64,000 nucleotides of DNA from Planctomycetaceae bacterium (GTDB lineage Bacteria; Planctomycetota; Planctomycetia; Planctomycetales; Planctomycetaceae), in assembly GCA_024742875.1 (NCBI GenBank), contig JANSXP010000003.1, positions 124,001 to 188,000 on the forward strand. Direction: 5' to 3'. Of the stretch, positions 35,063-44,135 are shown piece after piece (the stretch's first letter is position 1; every line of letters starts with the position of its first letter). The position numbers and the translations under genes are program-made. A model generated the notes under the pieces. The model had not been told where the DNA came from, made no database searches, and was given only the letters and a program-made list of their open reading frames with translations.

Positions 35063-36208
35063 ATGAACACACACGACACCACGCCCCCCTCTTCACCGCC
35101 GCAACAACCCGCCCGCTATTTCGTGCGTTTGGCCGGACTGGTTGTGATACTGGCGGCCGCTTCGCGTGTGTTTGCCCCTGCGGCGCCGTTATCTGCTGAC
35201 GAGGCGGCAGTCGCTGACAAGGCAGAGGGCGCAACAGACACGGCGAGTCCCGCTCCCGATCCACCAATTAAGTGGTTCTACAATGTGGATGACAGCGGAC
35301 TGGCGATCGGCGGCTATGACGTCGTGAGTTACTTCCAGGGTGAGAAGCCGATCATCGGCCAGCCGGAGATCACGAAGACCCACAACGGCGTTCGCTATCA
35401 GTTTGCCACCGGGAAGAACGCTCAGACGTTTGCGGCAGATCCCGAAAAATACGTGCCGGCCTTCGGCGGGTGGTGTGCCATGGTTATGGGGCGGACCATG
35501 GAAAACAGCGGTGGGCCGCCGGCACGGTATCCGGCTGACCCGACCAACTATGTGATTCACAACGGTCGGCTGTATCTGTTTGTGAAAGCGTCAAACGTGG
35601 ACGCCAAAGCCGTCTGGCAGGCAGACGCCGAGGAACGCATCCGTCAGGCGACGGCATTTTGGAACACGCGTCTGGAACTGGGGCGCCAGCATCCCGTAAA
35701 ACCACCGGGCCTGAACCGCCTGGCCCGCATGGAGACGCTGCAGTTTGATTTTCTGATTGGCGACTGGGAAAGCCGCTACACGGTGCGAGTGTCTCCTGAG
35801 AACCAGGCCACGGCCACCGTCCGTGGCCAGTGGCATGCGTGGTACGGCTGGGATGGATTCGCGGTGTACGATGACTGGAAGCAGGTCGGCACGCTCAGCG
35901 GCAACAGCGGTCCGGCCATCCGCTCCTACGATCCATTCAACGATCATTGGGTCATGCATTACATTCCCATCAACGCGCCCCTGGAATCTGTCTGGCCGAT
36001 GATTGCGTCGGCCGATGAAACGGGCGAGATCCACGGCGAGATGGCGGTTACTGACGGGCAGGGCAGGCGTTTTCTGCAGCGGATTCACTTTGTCGATATC
36101 GCGGAGGATTCGTTCACGTGGAGTTCGGACCGCTCCTGGGACGAGGGAAAAACGTGGATCCGAAACTGGGGTGTCGGTGAGAACACGCGCGTGAAGCCGC
36201 AGGACTGA
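35063..36208 (+). CDS. Exported YHS-domain protein with DUF1579-like C-terminus
   Basis: 381 residues from the ATG at 35063, chosen because a longer frame from 34943 has no signal-like start. A hydrophobic segment at about 20-40 is a signal or anchor. A YHS domain follows at about 70-185 (I-G-G-Y-D-V-V-S-Y-F, Y-V-P-A-F-G-G-W-C-A-M). The C-terminal 170 residues begin L-Q-F-D-F-L-I-G-D-W-E-S, which resembles DUF1579-like lipocalin proteins. The fusion of the two domains is unusual. Neighbours are metF and a histidine kinase, with no clear functional link. Confidence 0.75.
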   Translation: MNTHDTTPPSSPPQQPARYFVRLAGLVVILAAASRVFAPAAPLSADEAAVADKAEGATDTASPAPDPPIKWFYNVDDSGLAIGGYDVVSYFQGEKPIIGQPEITKTHNGVRYQFATGKNAQTFAADPEKYVPAFGGWCAMVMGRTMENSGGPPARYPADPTNYVIHNGRLYLFVKASNVDAKAVWQADAEERIRQATAFWNTRLELGRQHPVKPPGLNRLARMETLQFDFLIGDWESRYTVRVSPENQATATVRGQWHAWYGWDGFAVYDDWKQVGTLSGNSGPAIRSYDPFNDHWVMHYIPINAPLESVWPMIASADETGEIHGEMAVTDGQGRRFLQRIHFVDIAEDSFTWSSDRSWDEGKTWIRNWGVGENTRVKPQD

Positions 36209-36268
36209 TCCGGCCGAGCTGGGGCCGCCTTCGCAGTGCCCGTCGGCCATTCGTGGTATCCTTGATGC

Positions 36269-37375
36269 ATGAGCACAGATCCCGGCAATCATCAGAGCGT
36301 TTTTCGGGCCACATGGAGCACGGCCCTCGCCGCCTGGTGCGCAATCAGTGTTTCGCTGACTGTCACCTTTGCTTTAAGTGACGGGATTGTCCTCGGCACC
36401 GTACGTCCCGTTTATCTGAGTGTGCTGGGGATGGTGTGTGCGACTTTGTGGCTCGCCTGTGCGCCGATCATCGCGGCGGTCAGTCGATCCGCACTGCTGA
36501 CGAGTTGTCACAGGATCGCCGCATTCGGCATTCATTTGCTCGCCGCTTTGTTATTCGCGCTGGCCTGCACGGGCGGATTCGCTGTGCTGATGTGGCTGGC
36601 AGATCGCGGGTTGCGGCAAACACCACTGCCGTTCGCCACCACGTTTCAGTCATCAACGTTCTACTTTCTGCTGGCGAATACCGTGTTCTATGGCTTTGTG
36701 GTGGCGAGCCAGCGATTTGTCGATCAGCGGAGCGAAGTGCAGGTGCTCCGCACCCGAGAGGCAAAGATGCAGTCGCAGCTCGTCACGGCGCGAATGGAGG
36801 TGATGCGGATTCAGATGCAGCCCCACTTTCTGTTCAACTCACTCAACAGCGTCAGTTCGCTGGTGCGGCTGGAGGAAAGCAACAAGGCCATTCAGGCTCT
36901 GCAAAAGCTGGGTGCCGTTTTACGAACGACGCTGGCGCAGCACGACCAGCCGTTCGCCACACTGGAATCGGAACTGGATGTTCTGCACGAGTACATGGAG
37001 CTGGAGCAAATTCGATTCGGAGAGCGATTGCGTTATGAGCTTGCCATCGCCCCCGACACCCGGCCGCTGTGGATTCCCCGCTGGACACTGCAGCCACTGG
37101 TCGAAAACGCCATCATTCACGGCATTGAACGAAAGCTGGATGCCGGTCAAATTGCCATTCGCGCAGAGCGCTGTGGTGAGCAACTGAGCATCGAGATCTT
37201 TGACGATGGCGTCGGCCTGAGTGAACGCCGCCCCAACGGCCTGGGCCTGGGAAACACTCAGCAGCGGCTGCAGGATCTGTACGGCGACAAAGCGAGCCTG
37301 GAACTTCGCTCCAATGGCGGTGGCACCACGGCCAGTCTGCGGCTGCCGATCCGGGAGACTGTCCATGACGAATGA
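36269..37375 (+). CDS. LytS/YehU-type sensor histidine kinase
   Basis: 368 residues. Four hydrophobic segments in the first 150 residues form a membrane sensor. A short coiled coil leads to the His_kinase domain with the phosphoacceptor in M-Q-P-H-F-L-F-N-S-L-N (His near residue 186). The ATPase domain has L-V-E-N-A-I-I-H-G as N-box, D-D-G-V-G-L as G1 and G-L-G-L-G-N as G2. The 3' end overlaps the response regulator by 11 bases, so the pair is cotranslated. The signal is unknown. Confidence 0.93.
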   Translation: MSTDPGNHQSVFRATWSTALAAWCAISVSLTVTFALSDGIVLGTVRPVYLSVLGMVCATLWLACAPIIAAVSRSALLTSCHRIAAFGIHLLAALLFALACTGGFAVLMWLADRGLRQTPLPFATTFQSSTFYFLLANTVFYGFVVASQRFVDQRSEVQVLRTREAKMQSQLVTARMEVMRIQMQPHFLFNSLNSVSSLVRLEESNKAIQALQKLGAVLRTTLAQHDQPFATLESELDVLHEYMELEQIRFGERLRYELAIAPDTRPLWIPRWTLQPLVENAIIHGIERKLDAGQIAIRAERCGEQLSIEIFDDGVGLSERRPNGLGLGNTQQRLQDLYGDKASLELRSNGGGTTASLRLPIRETVHDE

Positions 37376-38150
37376 CATCCACTGCCTGATTGTCGACGAT
37401 GAGCCGCTCGCCCGTCAGAGCGTGGAACACCTGCTGTCCCGCGCTGCGGGTTTCGCAGTGACACTTTCCACCGGTGACTCGCGGCAGGCGTTGACAGTTG
37501 CCCAGTCGGGCGTGGCCGATCTGATCTTCCTGGACATCCGCATGCCGGAACTGGACGGGATAACATTTTTGAAACAGCTCAACGAACACACGCTTGCTAA
37601 GGACGGGCGGCCCTATGTTGTGCTGGTGACGGCGTTCGATCAGTTTGCCCTGCAGGCGTTTGACTACGAAGCGCTGGACTACCTGGTGAAGCCTTTCTCC
37701 AACGAGCGTTTTCACGAGACGCTGCAGCGTGCGCGACGTCGCCTGCAGAATCGCGATTGCCCGGACGGCCGCCTGGTCCGTCGCATCGATCCGAACACCC
37801 CGGTCATTGAGTTCAAAACGCGGGGCGGTCCCATGTCACTTCAGCCCGCCGAGATCACGTGGATTGAGTCGTCGGGCCACTACGTCACCGTGTACGGGCC
37901 ACAGCGATCCCATCTTTCCCGCGCACGCATTTCAGAAATTGAACAGCAGTTGCAGTCCAGCGGGTTCGTCCGCGTGCATCGGGGGGCACTGGTGAATCTC
38001 GCTCACATCACCCGGTGCGAAGCGTGCGCTGTTCACGGCCATCAGCTGGTCCTGCGGGATGGCAGCATCGTGCCGGTCAGCCGCAGACGCTGGTCACAGG
38101 TCCGGGATGCCGTCGCTCGTCAAGCCACCAATAAACACAGAAACGTGTAA
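37365..38150 (+). CDS. LytTR-family response regulator
   Basis: 261 residues. The receiver domain has the acidic pair D-D-E at 11-13, the phosphoacceptor Asp57 in I-F-L-D-I-R-M-P-E, and the conserved Lys in Y-L-V-K-P-F. The C-terminal LytTR DNA-binding domain covers about 160-255 (I-E-S-S-G-H-Y-V-T-V-Y, F-V-R-V-H-R-G-A-L-V-N). It overlaps the kinase gene by 11 bases and is followed three bases later by the VOC gene. LytTR proteins usually bind direct repeats; no such target was identified here. Confidence 0.93.
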   Translation: MTNDIHCLIVDDEPLARQSVEHLLSRAAGFAVTLSTGDSRQALTVAQSGVADLIFLDIRMPELDGITFLKQLNEHTLAKDGRPYVVLVTAFDQFALQAFDYEALDYLVKPFSNERFHETLQRARRRLQNRDCPDGRLVRRIDPNTPVIEFKTRGGPMSLQPAEITWIESSGHYVTVYGPQRSHLSRARISEIEQQLQSSGFVRVHRGALVNLAHITRCEACAVHGHQLVLRDGSIVPVSRRRWSQVRDAVARQATNKHRNV

Positions 38151-38153
38151 GCC

Positions 38154-38597
38154 ATGCCTGTCGAAAAAATCACTCCTGTTTTGAATGTCAGCGATATTGC
38201 CCAAAGCTTCGCCTGGTTTCAGACGCTGGGCTGGGAGCCATCCTTCTCCTGGAATGACGGCGGTCTCATGGGTGACGGTCCCCACTGCCCCGCAGAAGAT
38301 GAGCACGGTCCTGCCGGGTTCGCCGGAGTCCGCTGCGGCGAAGTGACGCTCTTTTTGTGCCGCGACGGGCAGGGACCACGCGGGACGAGCGCACTGCCGG
38401 CTGATGGGGGCAGCGATGGCGTATGGATGACGTGGTGGGTCAGTGGCAAAAGCGAAGTCGACGCACTCTACGAAGTCGCCGTGGAGAATCACTTTGTGGT
38501 GACGCACCCGCCCACTGACGAACCCTGGGGCGTCCGGGAATGTCATCTGCGCCATCCCGATGGCCACGTCATCCGCGTCAGCTGCGGCCTGGACTAG
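38154..38597 (+). CDS. VOC-family (glyoxalase/bleomycin-resistance-like) protein
   Basis: 147 residues, one to two VOC modules. The pattern I-T-P-V-L-N-V-S-D-I-A-Q-S-F-A-W-F-Q-T-L-G-W opens the first module, and G-V-R-E-C-H-L-R-H-P-D-G-H-V-I-R closes the second. It starts three bases after the response-regulator stop, so it is in the same transcript. These proteins bind metals or small drugs; no specific substrate can be read from the sequence. Confidence 0.8.
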   Translation: MPVEKITPVLNVSDIAQSFAWFQTLGWEPSFSWNDGGLMGDGPHCPAEDEHGPAGFAGVRCGEVTLFLCRDGQGPRGTSALPADGGSDGVWMTWWVSGKSEVDALYEVAVENHFVVTHPPTDEPWGVRECHLRHPDGHVIRVSCGLD

Positions 38598-39188
38598 CAC
38601 GCGACTGTGCCCGTGGAGTGGTCGGCCTAACGGGGAACGACTCCTGACACAGGCGGCCCCAGGCACGCAATGATGCGCGAAATCACAGCCGCGTTAGAGA
38701 ATGCAAAGGATGCCGCCGCAACCGGTTTCAAAGCCACAGCTGACGAGGCTGGCGGTAAGGATGATGATCAGTGCCGGGACTGTTCGCTCAAGTGCTGGTT
38801 TTGCAGACCTTCGACAGTTAGGCAAATAACCGTCTGAACGTGTGACATGCGAACTGCCGATGATACAATCGCCGATCGAAAACGACGTCACACCACTGGC
38901 AGCAAGCTGTTTGGTATCCGGCAGTTACCACTTGAAAACAGGCGAAGCAGGGACAACAGATTGAGCTTCGCATCCCCCTTCGGGAATCACTCACCGGATT
39001 TCCATTCAACGGGGCATTGGGCACAGCTGCCGGCAGGTCACAAAGGCATTGAGTTTCCAACCTGCGACAGAAGGCGGGATGACCAGCAATCGGCTTTACG
39101 TGCCGCGTTTTCGAACACAAAGTTTCCAACTATCTCCCGCGCCGCCTGAGACCGGCGCGATCTACAGACTCCAAGAGGTGCAACACAC
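38598..39188. other. 590 bases without a supported gene
   Basis: Short open frames exist on both strands, including one with a C-x-x-C-x-x-x-C-x-x-x-C pattern near 38780-38820, but none has a convincing start or family signal. No repeat or RNA was recognised. The region should contain the promoter of the cupin gene at 39189. Confidence 0.4.
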
Positions 39189-40502
39189 ATGGCTGCTTCG
39201 ACATCGGTTCTTGCGGAAAAACTGCACGAGTACCCACAACAGGATGTCATTGACGGAGCGTCAACCTCAATTCTGGATGACTGCCTCAATCAGCATTCAG
39301 GTGTGCTGCAACTGCTGCATCGTTACGCCGGTCGGACTTTCTGCACGCCAGGCAAGCGACTTCGCCTGGACGCACAGTCCTACTACCCGGATTACATGAA
39401 CGGCACCGGGCTGGACGAACTGTGGATGTGCTGCACCGTGCCGATTGTGACGGGCGTGATCGACACCCGGACCAACAAAGCGCCTTTTCGCGAAGGCGAA
39501 TCACACGTGCTGACGCCCGATGGACGCGTGATTTCTCTGCAGGATCTGATCACGGCCAACCCCGAAGCCATCATGGGCGAAAAGATCACCGCCTTTTCGA
39601 AAGCGCTTTACGGTGATCCAACGTGGCCAATCGTCTCCAAGAAATTCGACAACCTGAATCCGATTCCCCACCACCTGCACTGGTCCAAGTGGGAAGTCTA
39701 CGACATCAACTCGTTCGACAATCCGGGCGTCAGTCCGTCCCACTACCACACCACGGCCATGGGGCTTTACCCCTTTGTCAGCAAAGACGAGTTCCTGGCC
39801 TGCATGAAACGTTTTGGTCAGGGCGAGTACAACGGCGTACGCCATCTGTCGCCGCACGTGATGATGCAGCTGGACAACGGTTTCGTGATGCCCAACGGCG
39901 TGTTGCACTCACCGACCGACCTGTGTACTCACGAACTGCACGTCACCATGGATGAGCACTTCCTGGCCGAGGACCTGACGCTGGATGGACGCATTGGCGC
40001 AGCGGACGCGTTTTATGCCTGCCGGGAAGAAGACTTTCCTCGGGACCGCCACGAAGACTGGGACTACCTGGTGGAAAAACTCGACTTCGAAGCCAACCAG
40101 GATCCTGACTTTGTGCGGAAGAATTCTCGCCCCGCCATCACGGCGGAAGAGTTTGTCGGTGACGGCATCGACGCGAAGTGGATCATCTACGGAGATTTCC
40201 TCGGTGACCAGAAGTGCTCCATGCTGCGACTCACCGTGGCACCTGGCAGCAAAACAAACTTCTGCCCGGAAAGCCCCGCGTTGTTCCACACCAACGGCGG
40301 CAGTGGTCGAGTGGGTCAGTTGGCCGTGCGATATCACCAGGACATGAAGCTGGGCGAGATTTATCCGGAAATCGGATTTATCACGCAGACAGCTTTGAAC
40401 GGCGGCGGAGTCGAAATTGAAAACACGGGCAGCGAACCACTGGTCCTGACGTTCGACTTCCCGCAGAACGCCCACTCCCGAACGCCGGGTGTTGCGACGT
40501 AA
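39189..40502 (+). CDS. Cupin-fold protein, possibly phosphomannose-isomerase-like
   Basis: 437 residues without a signal peptide. The middle holds several histidine clusters suited to metal binding: H-H-L-H-W-S-K-W-E, S-H-Y-H-T-T-A-M-G and M-P-N-G-V-L-H-S-P-T-D-L-C-T-H-E-L-H. The M-P-N-G-V-L-H pattern recalls the P-A-G-x-x-H motif of class I mannose-6-phosphate isomerases. The C-terminal part forms a second beta-rich half with G-G-S-G-R-V-G. I consider a cupin isomerase or dioxygenase-like enzyme likely but cannot name the substrate. It stands alone, upstream of the MarR regulon. Confidence 0.6.
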   Translation: MAASTSVLAEKLHEYPQQDVIDGASTSILDDCLNQHSGVLQLLHRYAGRTFCTPGKRLRLDAQSYYPDYMNGTGLDELWMCCTVPIVTGVIDTRTNKAPFREGESHVLTPDGRVISLQDLITANPEAIMGEKITAFSKALYGDPTWPIVSKKFDNLNPIPHHLHWSKWEVYDINSFDNPGVSPSHYHTTAMGLYPFVSKDEFLACMKRFGQGEYNGVRHLSPHVMMQLDNGFVMPNGVLHSPTDLCTHELHVTMDEHFLAEDLTLDGRIGAADAFYACREEDFPRDRHEDWDYLVEKLDFEANQDPDFVRKNSRPAITAEEFVGDGIDAKWIIYGDFLGDQKCSMLRLTVAPGSKTNFCPESPALFHTNGGSGRVGQLAVRYHQDMKLGEIYPEIGFITQTALNGGGVEIENTGSEPLVLTFDFPQNAHSRTPGVAT

Positions 40503-40790
40503 CATCGCGTCGGTCTCCAGTAACAGTTGTGAAGACTTCACCAGCGAAGCGCTGGGGGATGGTCATTGCGTCCGCGTTTTCTGCTGCCCTCGGTGCCTGG
40601 GGCACAGCCAAACGCCAGAGAAACTGATCAGTCGTGGCACGTCACGTTCGCGCACATGGCGGCACACGGCGACGGTGGGCGCGGCAGGCAGCGCCCCCTC
40701 AGGCGGGCCGGGCAGCATTCCGCTCCTGCCCCGACGGGCTCCATGGTATTCTGAAAATCTTCAAAGATTTCCGGTTGCCGACCCGATAGT
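40503..40790. other. Intergenic region upstream of the MarR gene
   Basis: About 290 bases with no supported gene or RNA. Its right end leads into the MarR palindrome at 40791. Confidence 0.5.
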
Positions 40791-40800
40791 TTACATGTAA
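40791..40800. promoter_or_regulatory. MarR-type palindrome, site 1 (upstream of marR-like gene)
   Basis: TTACATGTAA is a perfect ten-base palindrome, 24 bp before the MarR start. The same sequence precedes the pirin gene, and a one-mismatch copy precedes the CDGSH fusion gene. Confidence 0.7.
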
Positions 40801-40824
40801 CATAAAAAAACACCGGAGCACCCC

Positions 40825-41295
40825 ATGGCACCATCCCTGCAAAACGAACTGAAGAAACGCGGCCCTTTTGCGTCCGTGGAGCAGGAGGCGACGCTGGCCA
40901 TCATGAGGACCAGCGACCTTCTGGAAAATCGCCTTGCGCGGTTGCTGCGGGAACACGGGCTGACGCTGTCGCAGTACAACGTGCTGCGGATTCTACGCGG
41001 GGAAGGCGGTCCGCTGCCTTGCCTGGAAGTGGCGGATCGGATGATTCAGGTGGCACCGGCCATCACCCGAGTCGTCGATCAACTGCTGAAACTGGATTTG
41101 ATCGTGAAGTCACAGTCGGCCGCAGACAAGCGGGTCTACATGGTTGATCTGAAGCCAGCCGCCAAACGCCTGCTCGGAAAACTGGATGAGCCCATTCTTG
41201 ATATGCACAGAGCACTGCTGCGTGGAGTCTCGAAGGCAGATCAGAAATCGCTCATTCGCATTCTGGAAAATCTGCGAACCGCCGTGGATGCCTGA
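40825..41295 (+). CDS. MarR-family transcriptional regulator
   Basis: 156 residues with the winged-helix core: S-Q-Y-N-V-L-R-I-L-R-G-E-G-G, L-E-V-A-D-R-M-I and the wing segment S-A-A-D-K-R-V-Y-M-V. GGAG lies before the ATG. It is preceded by TTACATGTAA, which recurs before the next two genes, so it probably represses itself together with an exported pirin and a CDGSH/glutamate-synthase protein. No conserved cysteine near the N-terminus suggests a thiol switch; the ligand is unknown. Confidence 0.9.
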   Translation: MAPSLQNELKKRGPFASVEQEATLAIMRTSDLLENRLARLLREHGLTLSQYNVLRILRGEGGPLPCLEVADRMIQVAPAITRVVDQLLKLDLIVKSQSAADKRVYMVDLKPAAKRLLGKLDEPILDMHRALLRGVSKADQKSLIRILENLRTAVDA

Positions 41296-41313
41296 CACAT
41301 TTACCCATTTAGT

Positions 41314-41323
41314 TTACATGTAA
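41314..41323. promoter_or_regulatory. MarR-type palindrome, site 2 (upstream of pirin gene)
   Basis: An exact copy of TTACATGTAA, within the longer shared context AGTTTACATGTAA also found at site 1. It lies 16 bases before the pirin start, where binding would block transcription. Confidence 0.7.
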
Positions 41324-41338
41324 TCCATAAAGGAGACC

Positions 41339-42142
41339 ATGATGGAAATTTCCCGACGCAACGCGCTGTCTGTGACCACCGCCGGACTGATCCACATCGC
41401 CGCCAATCCGCAGTCGGTACTGGCCGATCCCTCGCCGCCGCCCGAACTTCTGATTCGTCAGGCGGCGGAACGCGGACACACGGATCTTGGCTGGCTGCAA
41501 AGCTACCACTCGTTCTCCTTCGGCCAGTATTACGATCAGCGGCACATGGGGTTTCGTTCGCTGCGTGTGATCAACGATGACCAGATTGCTCCAGGCCGCG
41601 GGTTTGGCACGCACCCTCACCGTGACATGGAGATCATCTCCTATGTCCTGGAAGGCGCGCTGCAGCATCGTGACAGCACAGGCAGAGGGGCCATCATCAC
41701 ACCAGATGACATTCAGATGATGTCGGCAGGTTCCGGCATCACGCACAGTGAATACAACCCCTCAAAGACGGCCGACAACCATTTCCTGCAAATCTGGATT
41801 CAGCCGGCTGTCCGCAAAACGCGTCCACGATACAGCGATCAGAAAGTCACGCGGGAACAGAAACGCGGGCAGTGGCGAAAGATTGTCGGGCCCGAGCATT
41901 CCGATGCGGCCGTGACGATTCGACAGGACGCTTCGATTTTTGCCACACAGCTGCAACAGGGGGAAACGATGAAATTCACCGTTGAGCGGGGACGCCATGC
42001 CTGGCTGCAGGTCGCCCGTGGTTCACTGGTGGTGAATGGAACCCGCCTGCGTCGCGGCGATGCGATTGCCACCAGCCGAGCCACACAACTGCACACCCAG
42101 GCACTGGAACCGACGGACGCACTGCTGTTTGACCTGGCCTGA
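41339..42142 (+). CDS. Pirin-family protein with a twin-arginine-like signal
   Basis: 267 residues. The N-terminus I-S-R-R-N-A-L-S-V-T-T-A-G-L looks like a Tat signal; most pirins are cytoplasmic, so export would be unusual. The pirin core carries the metal ligands: H-P-H-R-D-M-E-I in the first cupin motif and I-T-H-S-E-Y-N in the second. AGGAG precedes two adjacent ATGs (41339 and 41342); the second has better spacing. Pirins can have quercetinase-like dioxygenase or redox-sensing roles. The upstream palindrome places it under the MarR. Confidence 0.88.
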   Translation: MMEISRRNALSVTTAGLIHIAANPQSVLADPSPPPELLIRQAAERGHTDLGWLQSYHSFSFGQYYDQRHMGFRSLRVINDDQIAPGRGFGTHPHRDMEIISYVLEGALQHRDSTGRGAIITPDDIQMMSAGSGITHSEYNPSKTADNHFLQIWIQPAVRKTRPRYSDQKVTREQKRGQWRKIVGPEHSDAAVTIRQDASIFATQLQQGETMKFTVERGRHAWLQVARGSLVVNGTRLRRGDAIATSRATQLHTQALEPTDALLFDLA

Positions 42143-42161
42143 TACCGCCTGCCCAACGACT

Positions 42162-42171
42162 TGACATGTAA
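42162..42171. promoter_or_regulatory. MarR-type palindrome, site 3 (upstream of CDGSH fusion gene)
   Basis: TGACATGTAA differs from the palindrome at one base and is followed by ATCCA, as at site 2. It lies 78 bp before the start of the fusion gene. Confidence 0.55.
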
Positions 42172-42249
42172 TCCACGCCTGCATTCTGCGGGAACCAAAC
42201 GCTTCGGCCACACGGTCGTTACCACACCCCCTGACTGGAAAGCCAACTC

Positions 42250-43785
42250 ATGACGTCTCCCAAAATCGCTGGTCGACAACCCATTCAAGTCCCCCTGGAG
42301 CAGGGTGAGCATTATTGGTGCGCCTGCGGACTGTCAAAGTCTCAGCCATTCTGCGATGGCTCTCATCGCGGCACGGGCATCGAACCGCTTGCCTTCACAG
42401 TCGACCAGGAACAGGAGGGCTATCTGTGCCTGTGTAAGCACACAAAGAACCCACCGTACTGCGACGGCAGTCACAGTCAGCTGGATACGGCGGACGCAGC
42501 CCCCCAGGCCGCGACATCCAGTGAGGCCGAAGATGGACCACCGGCGGCTGTGGCCACTCCTGAAGAACCCACCGTCGAGCTGATTCACGCGCTGGCGCGG
42601 GACGGACTGGAGAAGACGGGGCACCACGGTCCCCTCGCGGCGATGGGTGTGCCCCGGTCTGAGCTGCCCCAATGGGACGACATTCAGATGGTGACCGCCC
42701 AGATGGCCACCAAACCGCTGGCCGATGATGCCCCCGTAGGGACCGACCTGGTGATTGGGCCCAATGCGAAAAAACCACTGCGACTGGAAATTCCCATCTT
42801 CGTTTCCGACATGAGCTTTGGCGCACTGTCTGAAGAAGCGAAAGTCGCCATGGCGCGAGGCGCTGAACTGGCAGGCACAGGAATCTGCTCGGGCGAAGGC
42901 GGCATGCTGCCCGAAGAACAGGCGGAAAACACCCGTTATCTGTACGAGCTGGCCTCCGCAAAATTTGGCTATGCTGACGAACTGCTGCCGAAGATCCAGG
43001 CCTTCCACTTCAAGGGCGGGCAGGGTGCCAAAACGGGCACCGGTGGTCATCTGCCGGGCAACAAAGTGAAGGGAAAAATTGCTCAGGTCCGTCGACTGCC
43101 GGAAGGTCAGTCGGCCGTTTCACCGCCCATGTTCACCGACTTCACAAGTGCTCAGGACTATCGCGACTTTGCCGATCACGTGCGGGACGTCAGTGGCGGT
43201 GTGCCGATTGGCTTCAAGCTGTCGGCGCAGCACATTGAAAAGGACGTCGACTTTGCCCTGGACGCTGGCGCAGACTACATCATTCTGGATGGACGCGGCG
43301 GGGGAACCGGAGCAGCACCGCTGATCTTTCGCAACAACATCTCTGTGCCCACCATTCCGGCGCTGGCCCGCGCCAGAAAACACCTGGACAGCAGCGATCG
43401 CCGCGATGTGACGCTGATTATCACTGGCGGCATTCGCACGCCGTCGGATTTCATCAAGGCGCTGTGCCTGGGGGCCGACGGGATTGCCGTGGCCAACTCG
43501 GCCATGCAGGCCATTGGCTGCATCGCGGCGCGAATCTGCAACACCAATAACTGTCCGGTCGGCATCGCCACACAGCAGGGACACCTGCGGGCCAGACTCA
43601 ATGTGGAGAATTCGGCCGCCCAGCTGGCACGGTTCCTGAAGGCGTCCACAGAACTCATGCAGGTGATGGCTCGCGCCTGCGGTCACCACCACCTGAGTGA
43701 GTTTTGCCTGAGTGATCTGACCACCTGGAAGAAGGATATGGCAGATCTGAGTGGAGTGGCCTACGGAGGCGTCCGGCAGGGCTAG
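42250..43785 (+). CDS. Double CDGSH iron-sulfur domain fused to FMN glutamate-synthase-like domain
   Basis: 511 residues. Two CDGSH motifs lie in tandem: C24-A-C26, C35-D-G-S-H39 and C60-L-C62, C71-D-G-S-H75, each suited to one [2Fe-2S] cluster with three Cys and one His. After an Ala-rich linker (about 78-105), the rest matches the FMN-binding glutamate-synthase domain (I-F-V-S-D-M-S-F-G-A-L-S, K-G-G-Q-G-A-K, G-R-G-G-G-T-G-A-A-P, and C-N-T-N-N-C-P-V-G-I-A-T near the 3Fe-4S site of GltB). There is no glutaminase domain, so it probably is an electron-transfer flavoprotein rather than glutamate synthase. It belongs to the MarR regulon. Confidence 0.9.
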   Translation: MTSPKIAGRQPIQVPLEQGEHYWCACGLSKSQPFCDGSHRGTGIEPLAFTVDQEQEGYLCLCKHTKNPPYCDGSHSQLDTADAAPQAATSSEAEDGPPAAVATPEEPTVELIHALARDGLEKTGHHGPLAAMGVPRSELPQWDDIQMVTAQMATKPLADDAPVGTDLVIGPNAKKPLRLEIPIFVSDMSFGALSEEAKVAMARGAELAGTGICSGEGGMLPEEQAENTRYLYELASAKFGYADELLPKIQAFHFKGGQGAKTGTGGHLPGNKVKGKIAQVRRLPEGQSAVSPPMFTDFTSAQDYRDFADHVRDVSGGVPIGFKLSAQHIEKDVDFALDAGADYIILDGRGGGTGAAPLIFRNNISVPTIPALARARKHLDSSDRRDVTLIITGGIRTPSDFIKALCLGADGIAVANSAMQAIGCIAARICNTNNCPVGIATQQGHLRARLNVENSAAQLARFLKASTELMQVMARACGHHHLSEFCLSDLTTWKKDMADLSGVAYGGVRQG

Positions 43786-44135
43786 AGGTTCGCAGGGCGG
43801 GCTGCAGCAGACAGAACTGTGGGCGACGGACGCTCGCCGCCGTACGGCCCACAGCGACGTTCGCAGCTCGTCTGTTTCCGCTTCACACAGTCGCATCCCG
43901 GCTGGCGGTGCGGCTGTCCGGATGCATCGACCGCCGCAAACCCTCAGTGGGACCTGACAGATCAGATTCGCAGAAAACAGGGCACAACCGCATGTGGTTC
44001 TCGTCTTCGTGCTGTGCATCCACAGGGCTGCTGCTTTACACTCGTGGCAGGCAGCAGAGCGTTTCATCGATTATTCCGGGCCGCGGCAGTGTACTCCGAC
44101 GGGAAGGAACCCGCGGCCATCCGCAAGCACATGCC
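43786..44135. other. 350 bases without a supported gene
   Basis: An open plus-strand frame enters the sulfatase gene from 43908, but the signal peptide begins only after 44136, so the upstream part is treated as non-coding. No repeat or RNA was seen. Confidence 0.5.

Noticed and set aside
38674-38838. Small plus-strand frame with four closely spaced cysteines
   Set aside because: No ribosome-binding site or known family. An equally long frame lies on the other strand, so coding is not supported.
43120-44067. 315-residue minus-strand open frame opposite the CDGSH fusion
   Set aside because: Antisense shadow of a conserved flavoprotein domain, with no motif of its own.
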